Source: Burkholderiales bacterium (GTDB lineage Bacteria; Pseudomonadota; Gammaproteobacteria; Burkholderiales; Burkholderiaceae_C). From it: 55,493 bases of DNA. The position numbers were made by a program, and so were the translations under genes. Below, piece by piece: positions 8,573-20,396 of this stretch (position 1 is its first letter; every line of letters begins with the position of its first letter). The stretch covers positions 1-55,493 of the forward strand of contig RXJQ01000081.1 in the NCBI GenBank assembly GCA_003963115.1, read 5' to 3'. Below the pieces are notes generated by a model, which saw only the letters and a program-made list of their open reading frames with translations, did not search any database and was not told the origin of the DNA.

Positions 8573-9787
8573 ATGGACTCACGCAACCATTTCCTGCTCG
8601 TCAGTGACCGCAAAGAGGTCGTGCAGTGGCTGGAGGCGGCCCTGCACGATGAGGGCGAGGTGATCGTCGCGGACTCGACCAACCTGGACCGCGTGCTGCA
8701 ACTGGTCGATGCCGTTGGCATCCGCGTGGTGTTCTGCGAACTCACGCCCGACAACAGCTCACGCGACGCGTCGTTCATGGAAGGCCTGACCGCAGCCAAG
8801 CCGCTGCTGCCCGTGGTCGCCATGGCCGAAGCACCTGACCGCCACACGGTGCTGACCGCCTTGCGTGCAGGTGCACGCGACTTCGTCTCGCCCGATATGC
8901 GCCCGGGCGAGCTGATCAGCCTGATACGCCGGGTGGTCAGCCGCGAACACGCCGACCTGCGCGCCGGCATGATGAGCGAAGGCACGATGACGGCCGTGGC
9001 CAGTGCCCGCCCCGGCGCCGACGCCCCCATGTTCGCGCTACACCTTGCGCTTGCGCTGCAGGAAGCCACACCCAAAGAGCCCGTCTTGCTGTTGGACCTG
9101 GGCGTGCCGGCTGCCGACACCCTGCACTACCTGGGCATCGAGCCCACCTACTCCTTCGTCGATGCCATCCGCAGCTTGCGCCGGCTGGACGACACCCTGA
9201 TCAACACGGCCTTCTCGCGCCATGAATCGGGCCTGCGCCTGCTCGCCATGCCCGATGACTCGCTGGACTCCGGGCGCTTCACCTCGGCCGATCTGTATGT
9301 GCTGCTGGGCGCGCTCAAGCGCTACTTCAACCACATCGTGGTCAATCTCGGTGGCGTGCCGGCCTCGGAGTTCCTCTACGTGATGCTGGGCCGCTCGGAC
9401 CGCACCTTGATGCTGGTCGAACAAAGCGTGCCCAGTTGCAAGCAGAACCGCAACCTGCTGCAAAAGCTGCGCGACAACAAGGTGCCGGTGAGCAACCTCA
9501 GCCTCGTGGTGGACCGCTACCTGCCCAGCGTGCCGCCCAATGCCGAGACCATTGCCAAAGGCTTTGGCGCGCCTTTGCTCAGCACCCTGCCCTCCTCCGG
9601 CATGGCCCGCCTGACGATGATGAACTCCGGCGAGAGCCTCTTCAAGGCCGCGCCGCGCGACCCCTACACCACCACCGTGCGCAGGCTGGCCCAGAGCCTG
9701 AGCCGCGAGGGCTTCATCAGCAGCCGCGCCCCTCGCGCCAGTGAAAGCTGGCTCACAACGCTGGTCAACAAGCTCAGACTCGGATGA
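8573..9787 (+). CDS. cpaE: CpaE/TadZ-family Tad localisation protein with degenerate P-loop
   Basis: A 404-residue protein. Residues 1-125 resemble an atypical receiver domain (VFCELTPDNSSRD; ALRAGARDFVSPDMRPGEL), and residues 138-390 a MinD/ParA-like fold, as in TadZ/CpaE, which positions the Tad machine at the pole. The deviant Walker A box expected near residues 144-152 (KGGxGxS/T in active family members) is replaced by ARPGADAPMF, so the lysine and hydroxyl residues are missing. ATP binding is therefore doubtful. Later landmarks of the fold are kept (VLLLDLG, HIVVNLGGVP, LMLVEQSVPSCKQNRNLL). Family assignment rests on position between the secretin and CpaF and on these landmarks. Confidence 0.88.
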   Translation: MDSRNHFLLVSDRKEVVQWLEAALHDEGEVIVADSTNLDRVLQLVDAVGIRVVFCELTPDNSSRDASFMEGLTAAKPLLPVVAMAEAPDRHTVLTALRAGARDFVSPDMRPGELISLIRRVVSREHADLRAGMMSEGTMTAVASARPGADAPMFALHLALALQEATPKEPVLLLDLGVPAADTLHYLGIEPTYSFVDAIRSLRRLDDTLINTAFSRHESGLRLLAMPDDSLDSGRFTSADLYVLLGALKRYFNHIVVNLGGVPASEFLYVMLGRSDRTLMLVEQSVPSCKQNRNLLQKLRDNKVPVSNLSLVVDRYLPSVPPNAETIAKGFGAPLLSTLPSSGMARLTMMNSGESLFKAAPRDPYTTTVRRLAQSLSREGFISSRAPRASESWLTTLVNKLRLG

Positions 9788-9795
9788 GGTGACGC

Positions 9796-11079
9796 ATGGA
9801 CTATCGCCCGCTCGGTGTCGACTACAGCCTCAAGGAAAGCGAGAGCTACCAGGACGTCAAGCTGCGGCTGCATCACTACCTGATCGACCGCATCGACATC
9901 GAGCATGTGTCCGTGCTGGACATGACCAAGCCGGCGCTCAGCGAATACGTGCTGGACAAGGTCAGCCATTACGTCGCCGATCACCGCCTGGCCGTCAGCC
10001 GCCATGAGATGGAGAACCTCGCGCGGGAGATGGTCGACGAGCTCACGGGTTTCGGCCCGCTCGAAGAGCTGATCCGCGACGACCGCATCAACGACATCCT
10101 GGTCAACGGCACCAACTGCATCTATGTCGAACGCGCCGGCATCCTCAACAAGACCGACCTGCGCTTCATCGACGATGAACACGTGCTGCGCGTGATCCGC
10201 CGCATCCTGGCGCCGCTGGGCCGACGTGTCGACGAATCCAGCCCCATGGTGGACGCGCGCCTGCCCGATGGCAGCCGGGTCAACGCCATCATCCCACCAC
10301 TGGCACTCGACGGCCCTTGCCTGTCGATACGCAAATTCCGCAAGGACCCGCTGCAGGCCACCGACCTGCTGGCCTCGGGCACCTTCGACGAGCACATGCT
10401 GAGCTTTCTGCAGCTGGCCGTGTCCAAGCGCAGCAACATCCTCATCAGCGGCGGCACCGGCAGCGGCAAGACCACGCTGCTCAATGTGCTCAGCCGCTTC
10501 ATCTCGCCTTATGAGCGCCTGGTGACCATCGAAGACGCGGCCGAACTGCAACTCGGCCACGACCACGTGGTGCGGCTTGAAACCCGCCCGCCCAATGTGG
10601 ACGGCCATGGTGAAGTCACCGCGCGCGACCTCATGCGCAACGCCCTGCGGATGCGCCCCGACCGCGTGCTGCTGGGCGAAGTCCGCGGCAACGAGGTCAT
10701 GGACATGCTGCAAGCCATGAACACCGGCCACGACGGCTGCATGAGCACCGTGCACGCCAACAACCCGCGCGATGCCCTGCTGCGCCTAGAGATGCTTTCG
10801 GGCTTTGCGGGCTATATGGGCGACGAGCTCACGCTCAAGCACATGATCGCCTCCGCCCTGGACCTGATCGTGCAGGTCGGGCGTCAGTCCGATGGACGCC
10901 GCCGTGTGCTGGCCGTCAGCGAGGTGCTGGGCGTGCAGGATGGCCGCATCGTGACCAATGAGCTCTTCGTGTTCCAGCACGACAGCAACCGCTTTGAGTC
11001 GACTGGCCTGACACCGGCCTCGTCCAAGCTGCGCGCCAACGAAGACCTGCAGGCCACGAGGTTCAACCGATCATGGTAG
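9796..11079 (+). CDS. cpaF: Tad pilus secretion ATPase CpaF/TadA
   Basis: A 427-residue cytoplasmic type II/IV secretion ATPase that would power Flp pilus assembly. The Walker A GGTGSGKT is at residues 219-226. The Asp box ([15 protein letters not shown], here [11 protein letters not shown]), the Walker B region ([28 protein letters not shown]) and the His box ([14 protein letters not shown]) follow in the expected order. The N-terminal domain carries the usual [20 protein letters not shown]. Length is normal. It overlaps tadB by 7 bases. Confidence 0.97.
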   Translation: MDYRPLGVDYSLKESESYQDVKLRLHHYLIDRIDIEHVSVLDMTKPALSEYVLDKVSHYVADHRLAVSRHEMENLAREMVDELTGFGPLEELIRDDRINDILVNGTNCIYVERAGILNKTDLRFIDDEHVLRVIRRILAPLGRRVDESSPMVDARLPDGSRVNAIIPPLALDGPCLSIRKFRKDPLQATDLLASGTFDEHMLSFLQLAVSKRSNILISGGTGSGKTTLLNVLSRFISPYERLVTIEDAAELQLGHDHVVRLETRPPNVDGHGEVTARDLMRNALRMRPDRVLLGEVRGNEVMDMLQAMNTGHDGCMSTVHANNPRDALLRLEMLSGFAGYMGDELTLKHMIASALDLIVQVGRQSDGRRRVLAVSEVLGVQDGRIVTNELFVFQHDSNRFESTGLTPASSKLRANEDLQATRFNRSW

Positions 11080-11978
11080 CCAGCCTCGTCCTCTTCTTCA
11101 TCGCGCTGGTGCTGATGCTGGCGGCCGTGCTGTCGATGATGAGGGCGCGCCGGCTGGAACAGATCGCCAAGGTCACCCAGCGTCTGGAGGCCGTGGCGTT
11201 TCTGACGCCGCAGGACGATGTACTCCAAATTCGCCAGACCGAGGCCATGGCCGAACTGACGCGCTGGCTCAGCCGCGTGGGCCTTCAGATCCAGCCTGGT
11301 GCCGCGATCACGCTGATGGCACTGGCCATCGCCAGTGGACTGGGCATCTTGAAAATCTGGGGGGGCATCGCGGCCCTCATCTGGTGGGCCACCATCGGCA
11401 CCATCAGCATCGTGGTGCCCCAGGTGCGCTATCGCCAGAAGGTCAACAAGATGATCAGCCAGATCCCCCTGTTCGTCGACCAGGTGGTCCGCAGCCTGGC
11501 CACCGGCCGCAACGTCGAAGGTGCCATCAAGATTGCGGCGGAAGACCTGCAAGAGCCGCTGCGCGAGGTCATCATGCGTGCGCAGAAGAACGTGGATCTG
11601 GGCACCGACCTCGGCGACGCGCTGCGCGATGCCGCCAACTTCCACGACATCAAGGAGCTGCACATGCTGGCCCTGGCCATCCACACCTCACGTGTGTATG
11701 GCGGCAGCCCGCGCGATATGCTGGAGAGCATCGTCAACCTCATTCGCCAGCGCGAGCAGATGCAGCGTGAGTTGCGCGCCATGACGGGTGAAACGCGTGT
11801 CTCGGCCATGGTGCTGGGCGGCATGCCCACGGCCATGGCGCTCTACATGGGCTGGGTCAACCCGACCTACATCGCCGGCATGTGGAACGACGAGTCCGGG
11901 CGCATGATCCTGCTGACCGCAGGGGGCATGCAGATCGCAGGCGCCGTGGTGTTGTGGCGCATGATCAAGAGCATCTGA
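11073..11978 (+). CDS. tadB: Tad inner-membrane platform protein TadB
   Basis: A 301-residue GspF-like inner-membrane protein. An N-terminal helix (SLVLFFIALVLMLAAVLSMM) and a hydrophobic pair near residues 75-120 precede the cytoplasmic T2SSF domain (QIPLFVDQVVRSLATGRNVEGAIKIAAEDLQEPL...). Two further helices close the protein. It would pair with TadC to form the platform contacted by the CpaF ATPase. Its start overlaps the end of cpaF, and it is followed 12 bp later by tadC. Confidence 0.94.
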   Translation: MVASLVLFFIALVLMLAAVLSMMRARRLEQIAKVTQRLEAVAFLTPQDDVLQIRQTEAMAELTRWLSRVGLQIQPGAAITLMALAIASGLGILKIWGGIAALIWWATIGTISIVVPQVRYRQKVNKMISQIPLFVDQVVRSLATGRNVEGAIKIAAEDLQEPLREVIMRAQKNVDLGTDLGDALRDAANFHDIKELHMLALAIHTSRVYGGSPRDMLESIVNLIRQREQMQRELRAMTGETRVSAMVLGGMPTAMALYMGWVNPTYIAGMWNDESGRMILLTAGGMQIAGAVVLWRMIKSI

Positions 11979-11990
11979 GGAAGGCACCAC

Positions 11991-12899
11991 ATGATCTTCT
12001 TCCTCATCCTCGCCTTCATGCTCACCGCACTGGCCATGGTGCTGTATCTGCTGGCCCGCAAGCCTGCTGCACCCGAGACCGAGAAGCGTTTCAACGAGGT
12101 CCTGGAAGCGCCCAGCGACGACGGCTGGCTGAACCAGCGCAAATGGCGCGACAGCCATTCGATGACCACGCGCATCAAGCGCCTGCTGGAGCGCACGCCC
12201 GGCTCGGACATGCAGGAAGTCGAAACCCTGGTCAGGCAAGCGGCCTTGTCTTCCGACCGGGCCCGCAATCTGGTGTACGCCTCGCTGTGGGTCACGCCAC
12301 TGGCGGCGGCAGGCGTGGCCATCGTCATCTCCAGCGTCTGGGGTGCACCCTTGTTCCAGTGTCTGGTCTTCGGCATCGGGCTGGGTTTCATCGCGCCACG
12401 CAAATTGCTGCGCTGGGCGGCCGAGCGGCGCAAGCGCATCATCAAGGACGAGCTGCCCCTGGTGCTCAACCTCATGCGGCTGCTGTTTGACGCAGGCTTG
12501 TCGCTAGAGCACACGCTCAAGGCCATCAGCGAGCAGGGCAAGCAGATCGCACCGCAGTTGGCAAGCGAGTTCAACTGGGTGCTGCAACGCATCCACCATG
12601 GTCAGGAGCGTGGCGCGGCACTGGAAGAAATGTCGCAGCGCATCGGCCTGCCCGAGTTGACCGAAACGGTGGCCATCCTCAAGCAGGCGGCCCGCTTCGG
12701 CGGCAGTGTGCGCGATTCGCTGCTGCGCTATCTGCGGCTCATGGAAGACCGCCGCCTGACCGACCTGCGCGACAAGGTCGGCAAGCTTTCCGCCAAGATG
12801 ACCATGGTGATGATGACGCTGCTGTTTCCGGCCTTGCTGATCCTGTTGGCCGGCCCGGGCTTCCTGGCCATCGCCAAGGTTTTTTCCAACGTGCATTGA
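11991..12899 (+). CDS. tadC: Tad inner-membrane platform protein TadC
   Basis: A 302-residue second GspF-like platform protein. It has an N-terminal helix (FFLILAFMLTALAMVLYLLA), a helix pair near residues 95-130, a T2SSF domain (ELPLVLNLMRLLFDAGLSLEHTLKAISEQGKQIAPQL) and a C-terminal helix (MVMMTLLFPALLILLAGPGFL). It lies directly after tadB in the same transcription unit, with AAGGCACC as ribosome binding region. Confidence 0.94.
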   Translation: MIFFLILAFMLTALAMVLYLLARKPAAPETEKRFNEVLEAPSDDGWLNQRKWRDSHSMTTRIKRLLERTPGSDMQEVETLVRQAALSSDRARNLVYASLWVTPLAAAGVAIVISSVWGAPLFQCLVFGIGLGFIAPRKLLRWAAERRKRIIKDELPLVLNLMRLLFDAGLSLEHTLKAISEQGKQIAPQLASEFNWVLQRIHHGQERGAALEEMSQRIGLPELTETVAILKQAARFGGSVRDSLLRYLRLMEDRRLTDLRDKVGKLSAKMTMVMMTLLFPALLILLAGPGFLAIAKVFSNVH

Positions 12900-12912
12900 G
12901 CCAGACAAGGTG

Positions 12913-13608
12913 ATGAGCAAGCGCCCCTTCAACCCCCTTCGATCTGCCGCTACTGCCCTGTGGCTGGCGCTGCTGATGGGCGCACTGCTGCCCGGCTGCG
13001 CCAACTGGCCACCGCAGACGGACTCGTTGCCCGGCCGCAAGAACACCAGCAATTGCGATGGCAGCTTGTCGGCCGCGGACAAGACCCGGCTGACCGGCAT
13101 CGAGCAACTGGTGGGTGAAGGCAAGTTCTATGCGGCACTGGCCCAGCTCGATGCATTGGGCATTGACGCGCCGCAGGCCAACCTGATCCGCGCCGATGCC
13201 CTGCGCCGCATTGACCGCACCAGCGAAGCCCAAGTGCTGTATCAAGGGCTGCTGAACTCTTGTCTTGACGGCCGCGCCCAACATGGCCTGGGCCTGATTG
13301 CATCCAAGGCTGGGCAGCAGGCCGCCGGGCTGGCCTACCTGCAAAAGGCACGACAAGCCTTGCCCACCGACAGCAATATCCGCAACGACCTGGGCTACGC
13401 CTATCTCCTGGCGGGCCAGTATGACGCGGCCGAGTTCGAGTTCCTGACTGTGCTTGATCTCAATCCACAAGACGCCAAGGCCAGCCGCAATCTGGTCCTG
13501 CTCGCTTTCATGCAAGGCAAGACCGACAAGGCCTTGACGCTGGCCCGCAAGATGGGTCTGGATGAAACCACCATCAACCGCCTGCAGCAACAGGCCAGCA
13601 AGCGCTGA
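12913..13608 (+). CDS. tadD: TadD-like TPR lipoprotein
   Basis: A 231-residue lipoprotein with a signal peptide ending in the lipobox LLPGC, followed by TPR-type helical repeats (GEGKFYAALAQLDALGI; YLQKARQALPTDSNIRNDLGYAYLLAGQYDAAEFEFLTVLDLNP). TadD is a pilotin-like or assembly factor of the Tad machine. The start could be the GTG at 12910 or the ATG at 12913; both follow AAGG very closely and the choice is uncertain. It sits between tadC and the DUF3613 gene. Confidence 0.9.
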   Translation: MSKRPFNPLRSAATALWLALLMGALLPGCANWPPQTDSLPGRKNTSNCDGSLSAADKTRLTGIEQLVGEGKFYAALAQLDALGIDAPQANLIRADALRRIDRTSEAQVLYQGLLNSCLDGRAQHGLGLIASKAGQQAAGLAYLQKARQALPTDSNIRNDLGYAYLLAGQYDAAEFEFLTVLDLNPQDAKASRNLVLLAFMQGKTDKALTLARKMGLDETTINRLQQQASKR

Positions 13609-13631
13609 CGAACATGCGCCACGGATTCACC

Positions 13632-13961
13632 ATGCACCACCCCACCTGCCTTCACCGCCTGCTTGGCCTCTTGCTGACCACCGTGATCACGTCCCCGATG
13701 GCCCATGCGCAAGGCACGGACAACGGCGCATCCAAGCCCGCCTCCGCACCGAATATCGCCGATGGCAGCGCCACGCGCGCCTGGCTGAAGACGCAAGAGA
13801 CAGGCTCGGTGGCGTCCAAGCACAAGCAGACCCTGAGCGGCCCGGTCATGTCGCGCGTCCATGAGCGCTACGTCAACAGCTTCTCGACCGATGCTTCGTC
13901 TGACAAGGGCGCAGCGACTGCTGGCACCACCAGCAGCGGCTCAGGCTCCAGCAAACCCTGA
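13632..13961 (+). CDS. DUF3613-type small secreted protein of the Tad locus
   Basis: A protein of about 109 residues with a signal peptide (HRLLGLLLTTVITSPMAHAQ). The domain that follows (GSATRAWLKTQETGSVASKHKQTLSGPVMSRVHERYVNSF) matches my memory of DUF3613 proteins, which in Burkholderiales sit next to tadD. The C-terminus is Ser/Gly/Thr-rich. The function is unknown; periplasmic location and a link to the pilus are inferred from the signal peptide and position. The start at 13632 was preferred to the ATG at 13614, because it gives a cleaner signal peptide; both are possible. Confidence 0.75.
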   Translation: MHHPTCLHRLLGLLLTTVITSPMAHAQGTDNGASKPASAPNIADGSATRAWLKTQETGSVASKHKQTLSGPVMSRVHERYVNSFSTDASSDKGAATAGTTSSGSGSSKP

Positions 13962-13973
13962 CCTCGCCACATC

Positions 13974-15647
13974 ATGAGCAGCACTCGCCCTCGCATCCTC
14001 CACACCCAGCGCAGCCCGCGCGGGCGAGCGGCTGGTCAGCGCGGGGCCATCGGCCTGCTGGGCGCCCTTACCTTGATGATGGCGGTGCTGTTCGCCGTGC
14101 TGGCGCTGGACACCGGGCGGCTGTGGATGGAGCAGCAAAACGTGCAGAAAACGGCCAATATGGCCGCCATGGAGTCAGCCCGCTACACCAGTTGCGGCAG
14201 CACGCTCAAGGATGCCACTGCGGCAGCCCAGCACGCCGCCACGGCCAACGCGAGCCCTCTATCGAGCAACCCCATGTCCGTCACCGTGGTGCGCGGCACG
14301 GTCGCCACGGTCGGCAACAAATACGTGTTCACCTCCGCCGTGGAGCCGACCGACAACACCAACGGCACACGCGTCACGGTGAGCCGCACGGTGCCCGCCA
14401 GCCTGATGGCCGGTGGGCTGTTCAGCCAGAACGTCACGCTCAAGGCCATTGCCACGGCCAGAGGCGGCCCACCGGTCACCAGCTTTGCCTTGGGAAGCAC
14501 GTTCTTCACCGTGGACACCACCAACGCCAATGTGCTCAACAGCCTGTTTGGTGCCTTGCTGGGCTCGCCGCTGAACATCTCTGCCGATGGCTACAACTCG
14601 ATCCTGAACCTGAACCTCAATATCGCGGGGCTCATGCAGGCCACCGGCCTGACCACGCTGGACTCGCTGCTCAATACCAAGCTGCCCATCGGCACCCTGG
14701 TGACAGCCATCACCAATGCTGCAGGCCTGACCTCGACCACCACCGCAGATGGCAAAAACGCCATCCAAAAGCTCATTGATGCGGCCTCCAAAGCAAGCGG
14801 CAGCCTGTCACTGGGTGACCTGCTTCAGATCCAGGGCTCGGTCAACAACGATGGGCTGCTCAACGCCAACATCAACATGCTCAACCTGCTGTCGCTGTCC
14901 TTCCGCCTGGCCAGCCCGACAGCCAAATACAGTTTCGCCGTGGGGGTGCCGGGCGTGGCCAGCGTCGACATGGCCATCGACAAAGCCTCCAAGCTGGCCA
15001 TTGGCCCGGCGGGCAAATCGGCGGTAACCGGCAACTACTGCACCGAAACCCGTGTGGACAACACCGAGCTGGGTGTGAATGTCGCACCAACCTTCCTGAA
15101 CAACTTCTTCGGCGGGGCGCTGGTGTCCATCGACTTCAGGGTCGCACTGGTGATCGCTCCGGCCATCGCCCACGCGGAATACCTGGAGATCAATCCGGAT
15201 CAGGCAGTCGCGCACATGGGCGTGAACACGGGTCTGGCCACCGTGCGCATCACCAACACCGGCGACACCGGGCCGGCTTCGGTCAAGGTCCTCGGGCTGA
15301 AGGTTCTGGAGATCGGCACCAAGAACGATTCGAGCTTCTTCACGTACACGCAGGTCCCCATCAACATCAAGACCCCCGTCAAAGACCATCTGCCGGTGAC
15401 GAACGCCAGCAGTTCGGAGTCTTCAGGCGCCCTGCAGAACCTGCTGGCCATCGGCAACCTGGACCTCAAGGTCATCGGCCTGGACCTCTCTTGGGCCACC
15501 AGCCTGCTCAAGCCGATCAGCGACATGCTCTCGGCCATCCTGTCGACCACCTTGGACCCCATCATCCGTGTGTTCGGCCTGAACTTCGGCTCGGCCAACA
15601 TGCAGGTGCAGGGCCTGGTCCTCACCAAGCCCGTTCTGGTCGAATAG
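13974..15647 (+). CDS. tadG: TadG-like pilus assembly protein
   Basis: A 557-residue protein. A basic N-terminus leads into the TadG/pseudopilin-like helix (QRGAIGLLGALTLMMAVLFAVLALDTGRLWMEQQNVQKTANMAAMESARY), typical of TadG-like proteins with DUF2134-type regions. The remaining 500 residues are periplasmic or surface-exposed, rich in Leu, Asn and Thr. I see no MIDAS motif (DxSxS), so the von Willebrand A domain of many TadG proteins seems absent. It is the last gene of the Tad operon and converges on dnaE with an 18-bp gap. The function is inferred from position and N-terminus. Confidence 0.85.
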   Translation: MSSTRPRILHTQRSPRGRAAGQRGAIGLLGALTLMMAVLFAVLALDTGRLWMEQQNVQKTANMAAMESARYTSCGSTLKDATAAAQHAATANASPLSSNPMSVTVVRGTVATVGNKYVFTSAVEPTDNTNGTRVTVSRTVPASLMAGGLFSQNVTLKAIATARGGPPVTSFALGSTFFTVDTTNANVLNSLFGALLGSPLNISADGYNSILNLNLNIAGLMQATGLTTLDSLLNTKLPIGTLVTAITNAAGLTSTTTADGKNAIQKLIDAASKASGSLSLGDLLQIQGSVNNDGLLNANINMLNLLSLSFRLASPTAKYSFAVGVPGVASVDMAIDKASKLAIGPAGKSAVTGNYCTETRVDNTELGVNVAPTFLNNFFGGALVSIDFRVALVIAPAIAHAEYLEINPDQAVAHMGVNTGLATVRITNTGDTGPASVKVLGLKVLEIGTKNDSSFFTYTQVPINIKTPVKDHLPVTNASSSESSGALQNLLAIGNLDLKVIGLDLSWATSLLKPISDMLSAILSTTLDPIIRVFGLNFGSANMQVQGLVLTKPVLVE

Positions 15648-15665
15648 CGGCAAGTAGCAGCTGCC

Positions 15666-19199
<3,534 letters not shown>

Positions 19200-19231
19200 C
19201 CGGGCATTGTAAGAAGACCCGGCCCCGCCGC

Positions 19232-20272
19232 TCAGACCAGCTTGCTGGGATCTTCACGGGTCTCGCGGAAACTGCGCGGCGTCACACCCAGCCAGCGCCG
19301 GAATGTACGGCTGAAATTGGATGTGTCCTGATAGCCCAGGCGTTCGGCGATGGCCTCCACGCTCAAGGGTGTGTTCACGAGCAGCCAGCACGCCAGTTCC
19401 TCGCGGACACCGTCGAGCAGGTCCTGGTAGGTCATGCCCTCCTCGCGCAGATGGCGGATGAGGGTGCGCGCCGACACGTGCTCCAGCTCGGCCATCTGCT
19501 CCAGCGAGGGATACACCCCCTCGCAGGCCAGCAGGCGCTGCTGGATGCGGGTGCTCACCGTGCCCTTTTGCTGCTGGGTGAGTTGGCGCTCGCAATCGCG
19601 CAGCGCCACCTTGTAGGCCTGGGGATCCGGGGCCAGGCCGGGGCAGCTCAAGAAGTCAGGTGGCATCTCGATGCGCAACTGCGCCGCGCCAAACACGCTT
19701 TGCGGGCAGAACGCGCGGTAGTGCGCGCCCCAGGCCGGCTCGTCGAACGGCCAATGGATGGTGATCTGCCTTCGCAGATCCTGCCCGGTGATGGTCTCCA
19801 GCAAGGTCAGCATGCCTGCCGTGAAGTGGCCGACCAGGTACTCGCGCACATCGGGCGAACTCGTCGCCTCTTGCAGCACCAGCGCCAGGCCCTGGCTGGT
19901 GTCCACGTCGAAATGTGCCAGACGTACGCGCACATCGGTGAAGCGCTGCATCAGCAGCATGACCTCGCCCACATTGCTGGCCGCCATGCCGGCATAGCCC
20001 AGCGCGCCATGCGTGGCCACCTGGGTGGACTGCCCCACCTGCAGCCCCAGCCAGGGGCATTGGCTCACGGCCAGCGCCCGCAGGATCAGGCGGCGCACCT
20101 GCTCGAAGCTCAGAAACAGGTTGCTGCTGTGCAGCTCGGCCCAGTCCAGGCGCGTGCCGCGCAAGATCTCGTCCTCGCCAAAGCCCTGGCGACGCAGCTC
20201 GGCACAGATCAAACGCGCATAGATCGGGTGCACGGCTGGCTTCAGCCAGTCTGCCGGTGCGTGCATGTCCAT
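19232..20272 (-). CDS. AraC-family transcriptional regulator, divergent from alkB
   Basis: A 346-residue regulator. Residues 20-230 match the AraC/OruR-type ligand domain (arabinose-binding domain of AraC-like regulators; LGLQVGQSTQVATHGALGYAGMAASNVGEVMLLM). The C-terminus carries the two helix-turn-helix motifs of AraC/XylS proteins (PLSVEAIAERLGYQDTSNFSRTFRRWLGVTPRSFRE). The start ATG at 20272 was chosen because the upstream extension lies in the shared promoter region. It is divergent from alkB, so it most likely activates alkB in response to an alkane or derivative (inference by analogy with AlkR-type regulators). Confidence 0.9.
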   Translation of the reverse strand: MDMHAPADWLKPAVHPIYARLICAELRRQGFGEDEILRGTRLDWAELHSSNLFLSFEQVRRLILRALAVSQCPWLGLQVGQSTQVATHGALGYAGMAASNVGEVMLLMQRFTDVRVRLAHFDVDTSQGLALVLQEATSSPDVREYLVGHFTAGMLTLLETITGQDLRRQITIHWPFDEPAWGAHYRAFCPQSVFGAAQLRIEMPPDFLSCPGLAPDPQAYKVALRDCERQLTQQQKGTVSTRIQQRLLACEGVYPSLEQMAELEHVSARTLIRHLREEGMTYQDLLDGVREELACWLLVNTPLSVEAIAERLGYQDTSNFSRTFRRWLGVTPRSFRETREDPSKLV

Positions 20273-20291
20273 CCTTTCCCGCCAAGGCGGC

Positions 20292-20319
20292 TTGTCACAA
20301 AACGACGATATTGTGGCAA
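20292..20319 (+). promoter_or_regulatory. Imperfect inverted repeat in the araC-like/alkB promoter region
   Basis: TTGTCACAA - 10 bases - TTGTGGCAA, an inverted repeat matching at 8 of 9 arm positions, in the 124-bp region between the divergent AraC-type gene and alkB. It is a candidate operator; AraC proteins more often use direct repeats, so the assignment is tentative. Confidence 0.45.
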
Positions 20320-20396
20320 CGCAAACGGTGTCGCTTCCAGCCGTGGAAACCCAAAGTGTCGACATGGTTCAAAGAACTGCAATGGAGACACGACAC

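Noticed and set aside
8573..8950. N-terminal part of CpaE as a functional response-regulator receiver
   Set aside because: The expected phospho-acceptor Asp and conserved Lys are not in the right context (ELTPDNSS), so it is treated as an atypical receiver fold only.
9664..10755. 363-residue open frame on the minus strand over cpaF
   Set aside because: Antisense shadow typical of GC-rich coding DNA; His/Gln/Val-rich sequence without family features, while the plus strand encodes an intact CpaF.
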